Assembly (NCBI GenBank): GCA_028023455.1
Contig: JAQFVV010006293.1
Coordinates: 1,931,844-1,995,843 of the forward strand
From: Epiperipatus broadwayi
Taxonomy: Eukaryota; Onychophora; Udeonychophora; Euonychophora; Peripatidae
DNA length: 64,000 nucleotides
Reading direction: 5' to 3'
The translations under genes were made by a program, and so were the position numbers. The notes beneath the pieces were generated by a model. That model was not told the origin of the DNA, ran no database searches, and saw only the letters and a list, made by a program, of their open reading frames with translations. How positions within the stretch are numbered: position 1 is the first letter of the stretch; every line of letters starts with the position of its first letter. Positions 52,346-64,000 of this stretch are shown here, piece by piece.

Positions 52346-55300
52346 TGAAGAAATAATAAAAGTATAGTAATTTAATTTTTTTTGTTTTGAAAAAAATATA
52401 TTTACTACTTATTAACATTTCTGGTGAAGATCCTGTGCAGGTGCTATATTGCACAATCACGTGTTAAATAAGTCTCCATTTTGGGAAAAATAAAAATATT
52501 TATTTTAGTCTCCATTTTGAAACAAAATTTTATTCACTTAAAATAAAGTAGAATAGATGAATCGATTGTTTCATCATAACAATTCCTTTTATACATTACA
52601 CAGTAAGCACTATATTTGTATATTTTAAGTGTTTTGTAATTTAATGATTGTTTTGTCCATATTTAAAATAACATTTGGGAATTACATAAAACTTTTCCAG
52701 ATTTATTTTTGTATGAAATTAATATTTTTAGTATTGTTAGATTTAGTCTAGTGCAATTACTGCCACACCTTTTCACATATGTATTCACACTACAGATAAC
52801 TTTGTAAATCTTGCAAAAATATCATGCACACATGGTCCATTTTGATGAATTTATCATTTTAAGTTTGTACAAGATCCAAGTGTACACATTTTTTGGTCAG
52901 ATCATAAGATTAGAAAATTATCAACAGATTGATATGAATGTGAAATGGTGTAGCAGGTCTAATACATAAATACCAAGATTTTCCTCAACTGCAAACTGCA
53001 TTAATATTTATTTTTTCAGTGATTGGCATTTATATTGCATCTAATGAATCTTAATTTCATATTTAATTAAAGAGAAGGCACTTTAATGCTAAGTTTAATA
53101 GCTATTTGTCATTATTATTATTGTGCATCTTAATGAAGTAAAGCTTATTAAAGTTTATCAAGTAGTTCTAAAATTGAGATACTAGAATAAATTATGGTGA
53201 ACTACTACTGATGATCCACTATTATTTTTTAGCCATAGTACTTTATTGCTTGATTTTGAACAGAAAATAAAACATGCATTAATATAATAATAATTGAATA
53301 TATTATAGACTTAATAAATAATTGATAAGAATTTTTTTTAATCCATTTTAATCTTATCTGCTTGCTTAAACATTGATGATCTTGTGATTACATATTTCAC
53401 ATGTTCAAATTGCATTATTATCTATCTATTTTATATATATAATTCAGATAAAAAAATTATTAAAATAGAATTAAATTTATACCTATCCAGTATATATTTA
53501 TTTGTGTGGTTATTCATAATAAACAGCAATATATTTAATAAATGTGTATAACATCTCGTATACTTTTCAAATATAGATAAAACATTATTAATATGAAATT
53601 TCTAGTTTTCAATCTTTTTTGGATTTGTGAATTTTTCAGATTTTAAAAATAGATCTATTACCCCCTCATTGTAAGCTCAAACTCTGATAAAAATATAAAT
53701 AAACATTAATTTAATATCTACAGTTTTGTGTATATAAGTGTTTCTTTTTTTTTTTTTTTGTATGTTCTATAAATTAATTTTATTAGTAACAATATCAAAT
53801 TCTAAAGTATAGAATAATATGATTTATTAGTTATGAAAAATTAAAAGTTGCCTTTGAAATTTTGTTTAGATAATAGAAGTTGTTGAATAATAGTTATTTG
53901 GATTGATTACCAGTAATTTAATTGACCTTTTTTTTAAATAAACAAGATTATATTAATTAACAATGATTAGAGATGTGATAGGGGAGGATTGCTGAAACTG
54001 TGCATGTGTTTGGTTAGTTATTCCCATTTATGTTTTATTAACAAGTTTTAGTTATGTATTTTAGTAAATAGATAGCATCTTAATGCTCCTTCATTTATAA
54101 GCACGTTTGTAATTAGATAAATAGATGAATGGGTGGATGGATAGATAGATAAATGGACAGACAAACAAACGTCTTGATAGATAGATGAATGATGAATAGT
54201 TGGATATATAGACATAAATAATAGAAACAGGTTATAACATTTTAGCATGTTAAATAATAAACGCAGAATAAATATTCTTTTTCATACTTGTATATTATTG
54301 AATTAAATATAGAGTGCATCAGTGTTGCATTTGATAACTTAATAATAGAGAACATCTTTCATGATATTGATTGTTCATAAAACATCGTCTGTTTAAATCT
54401 GGTATTGACATTCCAGCACTTACAAGATTTGATTATCTTATAAGAAAGGAGTGTAAAATCTCTGTAGAAGTTAAGTTAGAACATCATTTAAAAATATTAT
54501 TGAATATGTATGCATAAAATTATAAATAAAAAAATTTTTTAAATGAATATAAAGAATAAAACCTACAGTATATAGTGTTGTTATTTATAGTAAATTTAAA
54601 CTATGCATAAATCAATTTTGCAAGGTTATTATTTTTATTAATTCAAAACTAAATTCATACTTTGTATTTAGTAATTATTTAAATTAATTTGCTTATTATT
54701 TATTCAATTTAGAACATCTTTCTATATATGATATTTAAATTTTATACTCTGTCATTCAAGTAGGTTTTTTTTTCTGCATTCATTCTATCTTAGATCTTTC
54801 TTCTTTGTATTTCTCCACTAATATCAAGTCTATTGTCACCATTAATTATTTTCTTTGTCTATTCTCCCTACATCACCATTTTTTCAATATCTTCTTTCCT
54901 CATCTATTTCTCTTTGATGTTTTTCATATATCTTACTTAACTAATCCACTTTCACTATCTCCAGTTTTATTTTATTTAATTTTTTTATTATCATTCATTG
55001 AGTTTCAGAAAATATTTTTAATTAATGCTTCATGTATTTTGTATTCAGTTTTTTATTTATATCATCTTTTCTATTGTTAAATTTATATTAATAATATTTT
55101 ATTTCCCAAATTTTTTAAGGACCATTTAAAAATTAAGTTATTTTATATGAATCCTGAATTTATTTATTTGAAAATAATTTTAATTAATTTTTCACTACAT
55201 ATTATTAATAATTTAATTTATTCACTTTACAGTTCATAATACATAATTAAAATGCATCTTTTAGTAGTAGTTTCTATAAATTTATTGCAAAGTTGTTTAA

Positions 55301-56179
55301 ATTTATTCTGTGCTACAATATATGTTATTCTAAACAATTGTATCAAGTTTTGTTAAATATATGGAATAAAGTGATATACTCAAAATCTATAGTAAATATA
55401 TTTAATTTAAACAGTAAGTATTTTTCATCCTAACACATGCACTGTACTGTTTGTTTTTATTTTTATATCTCAACAATGCCATGTTGAGTATTGAGAAAAC
55501 TCTTAAACTAAGATACAAGATAGAGCCCTTGAAAAGATAAGAGTGACCACCTTATCTTTAAAAATTACTTTTTAATAAAAATCAAATGTTAGTAATTATA
55601 TTTATAAATGAATATTTTTAATAAGTATTTATGCAAAATAGATCAGTGTTAAAATAATACATATTAATAACATTATTTCAAGAAATCTATATTCGAGACT
55701 ACTGAGGAAAAAAAATATTAACTAAAGATTTTAATTGTAGAAATTGGAAAAACATTACATTAAATATTAGAAACATAACAAACTATGTGTGCATGTTAAT
55801 TCTCTGCAAAAGGTCAGGTAAAACAACCACACATCCATATTACAATCAAATAATATGTGATCATCGTCATTACTAAACACACTTTTTCACAATTTATTCT
55901 AGCATTCCAGTTTTACTAAATGCATCATAAACTTTAATAAGCCTTTTTGTCATGACAAATTACAATACATGAAAAATATATCACTATATATAAAAAGATT
56001 AGATGATGGAGTACTTTGTGACATTCTATCTGGAAGGGAAATAAGAACAAAAAATCTTACATCTACTTCATTCTGGGAATATACTGAACTAAAACATCAT
56101 ACAATCATTTCCTATGCATATACAAGCTGTTCAAATGGTAGCAAACTCTCAACTCTATAGCAATAAATGCTAGAAGATT
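52346..56179. other. AT-rich stretch without recognised genes
   Basis: Only simple-sequence DNA is supported. The frame at 54,805-55,080 is a pyrimidine-rich low-complexity frame, and the one at 55,969-56,160 adjoins a repeat copy. Confidence 0.5.
54115..54204. repeat. Degenerate GATA/GGAT simple repeat
   Basis: Irregular AGAT, GGAT and GATGAAT units. The antisense frame covering it is a product of the repeat. Confidence 0.8.
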
Positions 56180-56335
56180 TGTAAAGGATTATATTAAATC
56201 CAAAGATCTAGTTGCAGTGTACTCAAATCCAAGGCTTCTAACTCAAAAAAGCTACCAGCTAGAAGAAATTAGTTTTGGGATTTAATATCCATTGATTGCT
56301 GTGACTAGCACTGCTGTATGGTGAGTTTGCTTATG
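56180..56335 (+). repeat. Diverged copy of the 0.9-1.9 kb repeat unit
   Basis: Colinear with 1740-1930. GATCTAGTTGCAGTG, CTCAAATCCAAGGCT, CCAGCTAGAAG..TTAGT, TATCCATTGATT, GCACTG..TGG and GAGTTTGC appear in the same order as in the right arm of the long inverted repeat. This shows the unit is dispersed and not just a local duplication. Confidence 0.6.
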
Positions 56336-56654
56336 TTTTGGAATGGAATGAAGTGGATGAAATCATTTTTGTTCTATTTTCAAGGACATTAATGTTAGAA
56401 ATGTTTGAGTATGTGTTTTAAATCAAAACTATAAGAATATTTGTATTATGTGTCAGTTAAGTTAACATTATTAAATGAGGTTAGGATTTTGTCATGAAAA
56501 TTAAGCATTTATTTGCAAAAGTCATGTATAAAGAAAATTAAAAAGCAATTGATACTTTTTTGATGAAATAAAGATGGTCACCTAAAAATGTATGACATTA
56601 TAGATCAAGATTTCTATTACTGAATAATTATAGATGCCAGTTTTAAAAAAAAAT

Positions 56655-56723
56655 CTTATGAGATGGAGTTCATGTAACATGTAAATCTTACTTTTAAGAT
56701 TTACATGAACTCCATCTCATAAG
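56655..56723. repeat. 69-nt hairpin, precursor-like
   Basis: CTTATGAGATGGAGTT (56,655-56,670) pairs perfectly with AACTCCATCTCATAAG (56,708-56,723). CATGTAAATCTTA (56,678-56,690) pairs with TAAGATTTACATG (56,695-56,707). The loop is CTTT. The only interruption is CATGTAA (56,671-56,677), a duplicate of the next seven bases, which bulges out. The 29 bp of stem has the size of a small-RNA precursor, but perfect pairing also fits a recent palindromic duplication. Transcription is unknown. Confidence 0.85.
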
Positions 56724-57474
56724 AGTAGATTTCACTTGTCTAAATATTTATTCAAAGTTGTATTAAGTTTAAACCATATTGAAAATGTATGTGTACACCC
56801 ATATGATATAGAATAATATTACAGTTTTGTAGAGGTAAAATAATTATTAAATTTTATATGGATAAGAATTGATTCAAAAAATAAATAAGTAAATAAAAAT
56901 GAGTAATTGGAAAATTGAAGAGAATATTTGTTGAGTAATAAAATAAATGCATATATTAGAATGCTAATAAATAAATTCAAGTAATAATTGAAGGAAATTT
57001 AAAGAAGGCTGTTGTACTGATGAAGATAAATAGTGGAATATATTTATGTATATTAAGTTTTCTGACTGGAAGCAATTTAATAAAATAAGGCACTGTGACC
57101 TTTAGTTTATCATTATTTGTATCATTTTAATATACTTTATTTGATATCATACACATCAAGCTTTCCATCATTAAGATGCGTTGAAAAATGATTGGTAAAA
57201 TGGTAAAGATACTTAAGAAAATGGACATAAGTGCATAGTATTATGGTTATAGCCCTAAATATAAATGCACTTAAATATATATTGTATTTGGCTAGGAGTA
57301 GCAGAATGTCAGGAATGAAAAAGCAATTACAAAAAGTTGTCACATATTAAAGAAAAAGTATCAAAAAATATGGAAATTTAAAAATGCAAAACAAAATTTC
57401 AGTAAAAATATTTTATTAAAACAAACATTTTATCTAAGTTAGCCCACAGAATAAATATGTTATGACTCAGTTTT

Positions 57475-58275
57475 ACATAGTGGAGCTGCGAATTATGCTA
57501 TATTTTGTTCCAAGCCCCCCATCACATTCAAACATATAGCATATAATAGCTCATGTTTTGTAGATAAACATTAATTGGAATATGATAATATTAAATAGTG
57601 CTATTTAATATTTTCATAACTTGGACAAGCATAAAGTCATAAATCTACAAGTTATTAATTAATTGGAATGGAATATGTATTGTTTATTGAACTGCAAGTG
57701 TACATTATTTTTCAATACATGTATGAAATGTAGCCAAGGACAGACACCTTTTCATATGTATAGTATGAATATATAAAGATTTTAGTATAAACAAAATTTA
57801 AAACATAATAATATAATTATTAATAATAAATTAAAGGAATATTTGTTTTATTTAATGAGTGTGTGTTCACTCATGCATTTTCTGAAGTAATAAGAATAAT
57901 AATAAAAAATTGTACTTTAATTTTTATTTTTAAAATAAAATGAATAATGAAAATTTTTACTTTCATCCTATTAAATACACTCTGGGTAAATTTCCCCACC
58001 CAATAACTTTTTTCTCTTATAGAAGCATAATACACCAGTCTCCTTATTAAGAAATTATGATCTCTCTAATTTTTCAATGTTTTTAAAACTTAGCATTACT
58101 CCTAGAAAATATTTTATTTTTATCTCATGTGGTTGTCAAAGAAGGAAAAATAGTTGCCAAATATAAAATTTGTGACTTTTAATGGATTTTATTTGTTTAT
58201 TTACATTTTTGTTGGTTTGTTTACATTTTTTTTTTTTTTTTAATAGTGTAAAATTGAAGTCATGTAATTAGATAC
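57475..58275 (-). mobile_element. Degenerate Tigger-like element, second copy (minus strand)
   Basis: 57,475-57,845 matches 62,050-62,232 in order (TTTTGT..CCAAGCCC..CC, ATATAG..ATAATAG..ATGT.TTGT, AACAAAATTT, TTAATAATAAATT). 58,180-58,275 matches 63,455-63,537 including the probable terminal repeat, TACATGACTTCAATTTTACA read on the minus strand next to TA. Coding signs are weaker than in the 62-63.5 kb copy. It is probably an older, internally shortened relative. Confidence 0.5.
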
Positions 58276-60201
58276 AGCATAATTTATGACTCTACTGTCT
58301 ATTAATCAATGAAAATTAGAGTATATCTTAAATTTTGGATTTCTTGGATGCAAGAGAAATATGAATTGTCAATATATCCTTAGAATTATAAATAATGAAC
58401 TGCTTATGAAAAAGATATTAGAGAAACAAAGAATAAATTAGTGTTGTATAGATGAATTTATGGGGTTTATTCATATATTTTCATATTTCTGTATACTTTG
58501 TTAGTATTTTTTTTATTGTACATGCATAATGAATATATTATGCGTGAATATAAATACAAAAATAATCATCTGATTAATTGCTCTGTAGGGAATGTGACAT
58601 TTGAACATGGAAGTAATAGTTACACATGACAGTTTCATTCACTTGAACAAACTGCTCATTTATAAATGAACATATGCATTAGGAGGACTTTAGACTTAAA
58701 ACCATGAAATAACTCGTGTTTACACATGACTTTCTTTCTGCATCTTTATCAGTTTTCAATTATACATTCTGCACAAACAGTTTAATGTTTAAAATAGCAA
58801 TTTTTTAAAAAAAAATTAATGTGAAAATTTAATATTAATATTTAAAAGTGGTAATTTCATTATGCTGATAATTGTCATATATGTGATTAGTATAGATTTT
58901 ATCATTTAAGCATCATAGGAAAATGTTTTTTTTTCTTTTGAACTTCATTCTTGTTTTTTAATGATATCATTGCATAGTGTTTATTCTATAAGTCTTCAGC
59001 ATCATCATTTTTAACCATTTTCAATCCAGTGTAGGATGGTCTCTCTTGAAGTTTAGTCCATCTAAATATTACTTATTATATGTATATTAAAGTAAATTAA
59101 AAGGAATATTTGACTTTAGATCGATAATGTTTATTCCATTATTATTAAATTTTCTAACTTTTTTTTTTTTTTTTTGCAAATGAAGTGAAGAATTGCATTT
59201 TTATCAGTTTATAAATATGTATTCTGTACAGTCTAGTTTTTCAAACTGTTACCAGATTGTATTATAAGTGAGAATTTCACAGTAATGATAATTACTGGTT
59301 TTCCTGTGAATCCCCTCCCCTCTCTTTCCCTTTCTCCCCCTCTCTTTCCCCTTTTCTCTCCTCTCTCTTCCTTTCCACAGTCACTCACTTTTTCATTGTT
59401 ACCCTCCACAGTAAGAAGAACTGATTTTCATCATAGTTTTTTTTTTAAAAAAAATAGAATTTATTGGTCAATTAGAAATACAATATGAATACAATGGGTT
59501 TTTTTTTTTATGGATATTCAGCATTGCTGTCTATGGTTAATCTTGTGTTTAAACATCCAGTGATATCTGATCAAGCTTGAGGCTGCAAGGGATTGTTCAT
59601 AATTGAGAGTTCTTAGATTTTTTGGGGGTGGAATGTTCCTGTTTTAGGCAACTGGTAAATTGTCCAGGTATCATTAAATATTCTCATGTATGTTTTTAGT
59701 TTTTAAAAATGAAAATTCAACAATTGTGCCAAATCTTTTTTATTCTTCATTTTGTCATCAAAGTTAGTATAATTCCAGTATTTACAGTATGACATATCTA
59801 CTCCAAAGGTTTTGTCTGCTGCCTCATAAACTTTAATAAGTTTAGTTTATGATCCAGGTTAAAATTGAGATGCTAAAATAAATTATGTTATGATATCACA
59901 CTCTCTAGTCATTTCGCATATTACACTAGTATGTGTTCTATTTTTAGTCACATTAATAAAAAAGTAGAAAAATTTTAGAGCATAATTATTGCCATTAGTT
60001 ATTTTTTTATAATTACTTTTCAATGATTATTTACGCATAGCTCTAAATATTAAATAAATATATTATCAGAATAATGAAAATAATAAATTATCACCAATAA
60101 TATCACTTTTTATATAGCATTTACTTTGATTATATGTGTATAATTTTAAAAACTGCCCAACGCTATACTAGTAATGATAAATAAAATAGAAAATCATATA
60201 A
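58276..60201. other. AT-rich stretch without a gene
   Basis: Only a long polypyrimidine tract stands out (59,311-59,376). Confidence 0.5.
59311..59376 (+). repeat. 66-nt uninterrupted polypyrimidine tract
   Basis: A pure C/T run with CCCCTCCCCTCTC and mirrored CTCTTTCCC blocks. Mirror-symmetric polypyrimidine tracts can form triplex (H-) DNA. The open frame across it (Pro/Ser/Leu-rich) is a by-product. Confidence 0.9.
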
Positions 60202-60540
60202 CATTAGAATGCTAGCCAAAAAACAAAATTTTATTAAAATTTGCCTCAAGACTATGGGTTCATTTATTAACAAATAGACATCAAGTGAAATTTAATTAGA
60301 TATAAACAACACATATATAACAATATAGTCATCCCATAATTCACTTCAAAAAACAATCATTTTTAACATCAAAGGACGTCTTCATTTGAAATGAATCATG
60401 GGAAAGCTATTTTGTTTACTATATATATATGTTGCTATCTAGGTAAATTTCAGTTGAGAAAGTGTCTATTTATTAATAGAAAGACGTCGTGGCAGTAAAA
60501 GAATTTTATAAAATTTTATTTTTTGGCTAATATTGTAATG
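60202..60540. repeat. Old foldback element / imperfect inverted repeat (~340 bp)
   Basis: 60,202-60,355 and the reverse complement of 60,375-60,540 align end to end. Shared pieces include CATTA.AAT..TAGCCAAAAAA, AAAATTTTAT.AAAATT, AATAAATAGACA and CCCAT.ATTCA. Similarity is moderate, which fits a decayed palindromic MITE. Target duplications were not identified. Confidence 0.7.
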
Positions 60541-62039
60541 TAATATGATTTCATATTTTAATTTTAGCATTATATTTTGGGTTTTGAGTTTTCCTTGCAT
60601 TTATGGTGTGTGCGTATTACAATTTCGTTTCTGCATATATTGAAAACTTTTTTTTTAATAAACAATTTAAATTTTTAAATATGGAAAAATTATGTATGCA
60701 AATAATTATTTAACAATTTTTCAATTATTGTTTACTAATGTGTAATTATTTTTCAATTCAATAAATAATTGAATTGTTACTCTTTGTAAAACTAAAACAA
60801 AATCTCTCCATGGTTTGTATCATAACAATATTAACTTCTCTTGACATCCTTTCTGGAAGATCAAATCTTTGTAGGGAATGCTGAATACTAAAAATGAATG
60901 AAACGTTGTGATTATTGACCTGCAAAATGAAAAATGCTGTGGGTTATAGGAAGTGAAAACAATAAAGCAAAAACATGCTACATTAACTTATAAATTATCA
61001 CTATAATGGCTGCTTCATTCTTTATATCTGACAGCGAGGTTAGTCTAGCTTGAGTCATTGCTTGCATCATTTTTACAGTTAGATAATAAGTTCTTTCACT
61101 TAAAGCTTTTGAAATGGCAAGATTATCTTAAATATGAGTATGTCATATTGTATTAAATGAACAGTATTATGAGAAAAAAAATGTACTAGATTTTAAAAAA
61201 GCAAATATTGTTTTACGTTTTAACACTATTTCCAGCAGACTTAAATACGCAGAATATGTGTGTATGGCAATATATATCTTTAAATAATACTAACATAATT
61301 TAAACAAAAATGATACATTTTTAACAGTCGAGTATTATCACTTAACTGTTTTTTTCTAATTTTTTTTTTTTTTTGTTAGGTAATTATATTTATGTGGAGG
61401 AGAGTGTGTTTATTCTATCATCAATAGTGTTCGTTAATAACTTATTTTATGACATAGACTTTCCAAGTACTTTTTTAAATAATTTATCCAGGTTTTTCTG
61501 TTTCCAAATTTTTTAATTACAACTTTATATCTCAAATTAGATTTTTTTCATGGGGCTCTTTTTAGGATCTTTATGATCAAGATAGTAATTGCCCAGTTCT
61601 ATTGTACATCTTTTTTTCTTCTATACTATGTAGTTACATTAGTTGAAGATATAATCTCTGACCTTTTTTTTAAATATTTGTTTGTTATCCCCAGCAAATT
61701 TTATGTAGTTTCAATCAACACTTCAATCTTATTATTTTTATTTAAATCTTTTATAGTAAATGCAAATGAAACAAGCAAGAACACTTGACTATTGCCGATG
61801 ATTTTTGTATTTAATAGTATCTTATTTATCAAGCAAGAAAATTTTTGCATGGTCATCATATCACTGTTTAAGAAATCTGCTTTTTTTTTTTGCTTTATTT
61901 TAATACACTCTTATGTTCTGTTATCTCCCCTCTCCCCCATTATTGTAGTCATAGTATTTTTTTAAAAGACTTATCTATATGGCTTTTTCTAAAACTGGAG
62001 ATGTATTTCTTTGACTCATATTTTTTTTTTGATTAGGTG
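60541..62039. other. AT-rich stretch without a gene
   Basis: No supported feature. The frame at 61,573-61,788 is hydrophobic low-complexity and probably chance. Confidence 0.5.
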
Positions 62040-63537
62040 TCTCAAAATTAGTATGTATAGTGTAGTCGTGAACTACATTCATTACATTTTGTCCAAGCCC
62101 TCCTCTCAGTATATAGTGAATAATAGATTATGTCTTGTTGACAAGCCTAAGAGTACAGTACAACTAAGATTATGACATGAACAAAATTTTAAAAAAATTA
62201 TAATAGTATTAATAATAAATTGAGAAAGCATATTTACATATATATTTATAGTACTGGGTGTGAGTTCAATCCTTTCTGTTGTGTAACAATTAAATACCTG
62301 TTCCAGACGTTTTTTTTTTTTTTTACAATCTTTTTAACTCTAATGAAAATTTAGCAGTAGTTTCATTATTGGCAGATACAGCTTCATCATTTATTTTATT
62401 ATTTTTAAGCCTATAAGAGTTTCAAACTTTCTCTATTTGCAATGAATAGCTTGGATTTATGCGATTCAGATTCTTGACTAAATTCTTCATAGAGACTGTC
62501 AACTGGAATAGTCAATAAAAATTAAAGTCATATATCACATGACCTAATCTTTTTTTAAGCTTGTAGATAAATAAAAATAATGAGCTGTGCTAATTGCTCT
62601 AACAAGCTTATTGATAAATGCCAGCAAGAGAACACATTTAAAAAATCTATCTAGAAACCACACCCTAACCTCAGACCAATGGTTTCATGCTTTGGCACTC
62701 CTCAATCAGGCACTAGTGTTTGAAATGACCCTAGCACCTCACTTAGAAGTGCCAAAGCATGAAATCATTGGTCTGAGGTTAGAATGTGGTTTCTAGATAG
62801 AGATTTTTTTAATGCTTTCTCTTGCTAGTATTTATCAATAAGCTAGTTAGAGCAATTAGCATAGCTCATTATTTTTAGTCAACTGGAATATTCTTACAAT
62901 TCATATCTTTTAACCATAGATTTAAGGCTTTTTGTATTTTAACAAAAATTGTTCTTTTTTTTTTTTTTAGCTGTTTAAGAAGCAACAAAGGCATAAATCT
63001 GTTTCTCTCTCTTTATAATTTTTCCTATTGACATACGGCCTTTTCAGAATACAATTTCTTTCCTTATTAAATCAATGATTTTATTTTCTCATTTAATGAA
63101 AATACTTTAATGACTTTTTTTATTATTTTATCACTCATTATTCTACAAAATATTTTACTAAAGATCTATATAATATATACAGCATAAAAGCTTCTGAAAA
63201 AATAATGCAAAGAAAAAATTATGTAAATGTGCTTTTATAATTACTGTAGTGAACTGCATTTCAATCTTGAAAACGACATGAGAAAATAAATTTGCATTTG
63301 AGAATTGAAAATATTAAATTTACTGTGAAAAAAATGTCTGCCACCATACCAAGATAAAATGGGATACAAAAATTTAATTTAAGAATGTGATATTTTAGCA
63401 AGAAAAAAAATATCTGTAACCATATCAAAATTCATAATATTTTAAATTTTGTAAATTTTAATGTTTTTATTATTTGTTAGTTTACATTTTTTTTTACATA
63501 TCTTATTTTTGGTTAGCATATAATTGAGGTCATGTAG
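62040..63537 (-). mobile_element. Tigger/jerky-type transposase remnant, interrupted (minus strand)
   Basis: Minus-strand pieces in order: KVFSLNEKIKSLI..GKKLYS.KAVCQ (63,115-63,020, helix-turn-helix of the psq/CENP-B kind); then IQKALNLWLKDMNCKNIPVD (62,940-62,880). After an inserted hairpin come SLYEEFSQESES and DEAVSANNETTAKFSLELKRL (62,490-62,330), then LEQVFNC (62,320), where functional relatives have EQ(V/I)FN.DETG. The order and content match TIGD-type transposases: N-terminal DNA-binding half and entry to the DDE domain. The acidic DETG is replaced by YTTE. The rest of the DDE domain is unrecognisable. A probable 5' terminal repeat (TACATGACCTCAATTATATG on the minus strand, 63,538 leftwards) is flanked by TA. 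Confidence 0.75.
62511..62877. mobile_element. Foldback hairpin insertion with 13-bp target duplication
   Basis: The arms 62,574-62,699 and 62,748-62,876 are inverted copies at about 90% or better, with a 48-nt loop. The segment is flanked by identical GTCAACTGGAATA at 62,498-62,510 and 62,878-62,890. The flanks lie inside the Tigger-type coding remnant. The duplicated 13 bp encodes its IPVD piece, so the hairpin plus ~60 bp of AT-rich sequence was inserted there. No coding capacity; the frame at 62,587-62,796 is the palindrome itself. The length of the duplication is unlike Tc1/mariner (TA) or hAT (8 bp). Confidence 0.85.
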
Positions 63538-64000
63538 TTTGATAATGCATAGTTTGTAGTTTCTTAGTATATGTGTTTATGTACTGGTTAAATGAAATAT
63601 GTCTTTCTTTTTTAAATTTTTGTCACTTAAGTTTGAAGTGCTTGAGTGATTTCAAAATTCCATGATCTTATTTTCTTTAATATAAATTAATAAATGCTTA
63701 TTTATATAAATTAATAGAAATTGACTGCATTCACAATTTTAGCACTTCAGATAATGCCACATTCCATTGAATCTCATTGATTCTATTAACATTAAATTTG
63801 CAATCAAATTTACAAATATTCAATTAATTATTTGATTCATTATATTTATGGTATTAAAAAGTCATTATATCTAACTTTTCTAGAAAGATTAGTGGTTTAA
63901 ACAACTTTAAGTAATCCAATTGAATTAGAAATTAAATTCTCAGCTTGTTTTGAAACCTGGATTTAAACCCTGTCCAGCAATGTAACATTATTTGCTTAAG
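63538..64000. other. AT-rich end of window
   Basis: No supported gene. A weak B-box-like GGTTTAAATCC read on the minus strand (63,970-63,960) might be part of a tRNA-derived repeat cut by the window edge. Confidence 0.4.

Noticed and set aside
59285-59488. Pro/Ser/Leu-rich open frame
   Set aside because: Generated by the polypyrimidine tract.
62587-62796. Open frame of 69 codons
   Set aside because: It crosses a palindrome arm, loop and second arm; it reflects the hairpin, not a protein.
1-64000. CRISPR arrays, bacterial operons, rRNA genes or an integrated virus
   Set aside because: No regularly spaced short repeats, no prokaryotic gene organisation, no rRNA-like sequence and no viral protein motifs were seen.

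Overview
The window is eukaryotic nuclear DNA, most likely from an invertebrate animal. It is very A+T-rich (roughly three quarters by eye), full of homopolymer runs and microsatellites, and holds no long open frame or recognisable host exon. What can be named is almost entirely decayed transposable elements: RTE-like and other non-LTR retrotransposons, tRNA-derived SINEs, and Tigger/pogo-like, mariner, hAT and Merlin DNA transposons. That mix fits a repeat-rich invertebrate genome, but the species cannot be fixed from the sequence. The window is best read as intergenic DNA or part of a very large intron.

Layout. 0.9-1.9 kb: a ~450-bp unit in direct and inverted copies, able to form a long hairpin, with a diverged copy near 56.2 kb. 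4.9-6.5 kb: two patches of higher G+C, then a minus-strand tRNA-derived SINE (6.57-6.66 kb) whose family recurs on the plus strand at 14.45 kb. 6.7-16.1 kb: AT-rich unique-looking DNA. 16.1-18.6 kb: a frameshifted non-LTR retrotransposon (reverse transcriptase with FADD box and C-terminal CxxC..H..C knuckle). 23.6-24.0 kb: a broken minus-strand mariner transposase. 25.7-27.1 kb: a TA-flanked Tigger-like element with a complete 526-bp hAT-type element nested inside it. 30.3-31.6 kb: the 3' part of an RTE element with its (TGA)n tail. 31.9-33.1 kb: two hAT-type pieces. 37.5-39.05 kb: a minus-strand RTE-like endonuclease/RT remnant. 45.6-47.45 kb: a tiny RTE tail followed by the C-terminal part of another non-LTR element. 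50.5 kb: a tRNA-like minus-strand sequence ending in (TA)n. 51.9-52.35 kb: a Merlin (ISXO2-like) transposase remnant. 56.65 kb: a 69-nt precursor-like hairpin. 57.5-58.3 and 62.0-63.5 kb: two minus-strand Tigger/jerky-type remnants. The second is interrupted by a ~300-nt near-perfect foldback flanked by a 13-bp direct repeat.

No genes act together here. The interest lies in how the elements are nested and in several long hairpins that could make double-stranded RNA if transcribed. All calls rest on reading translations and repeats by eye; no database search was possible.
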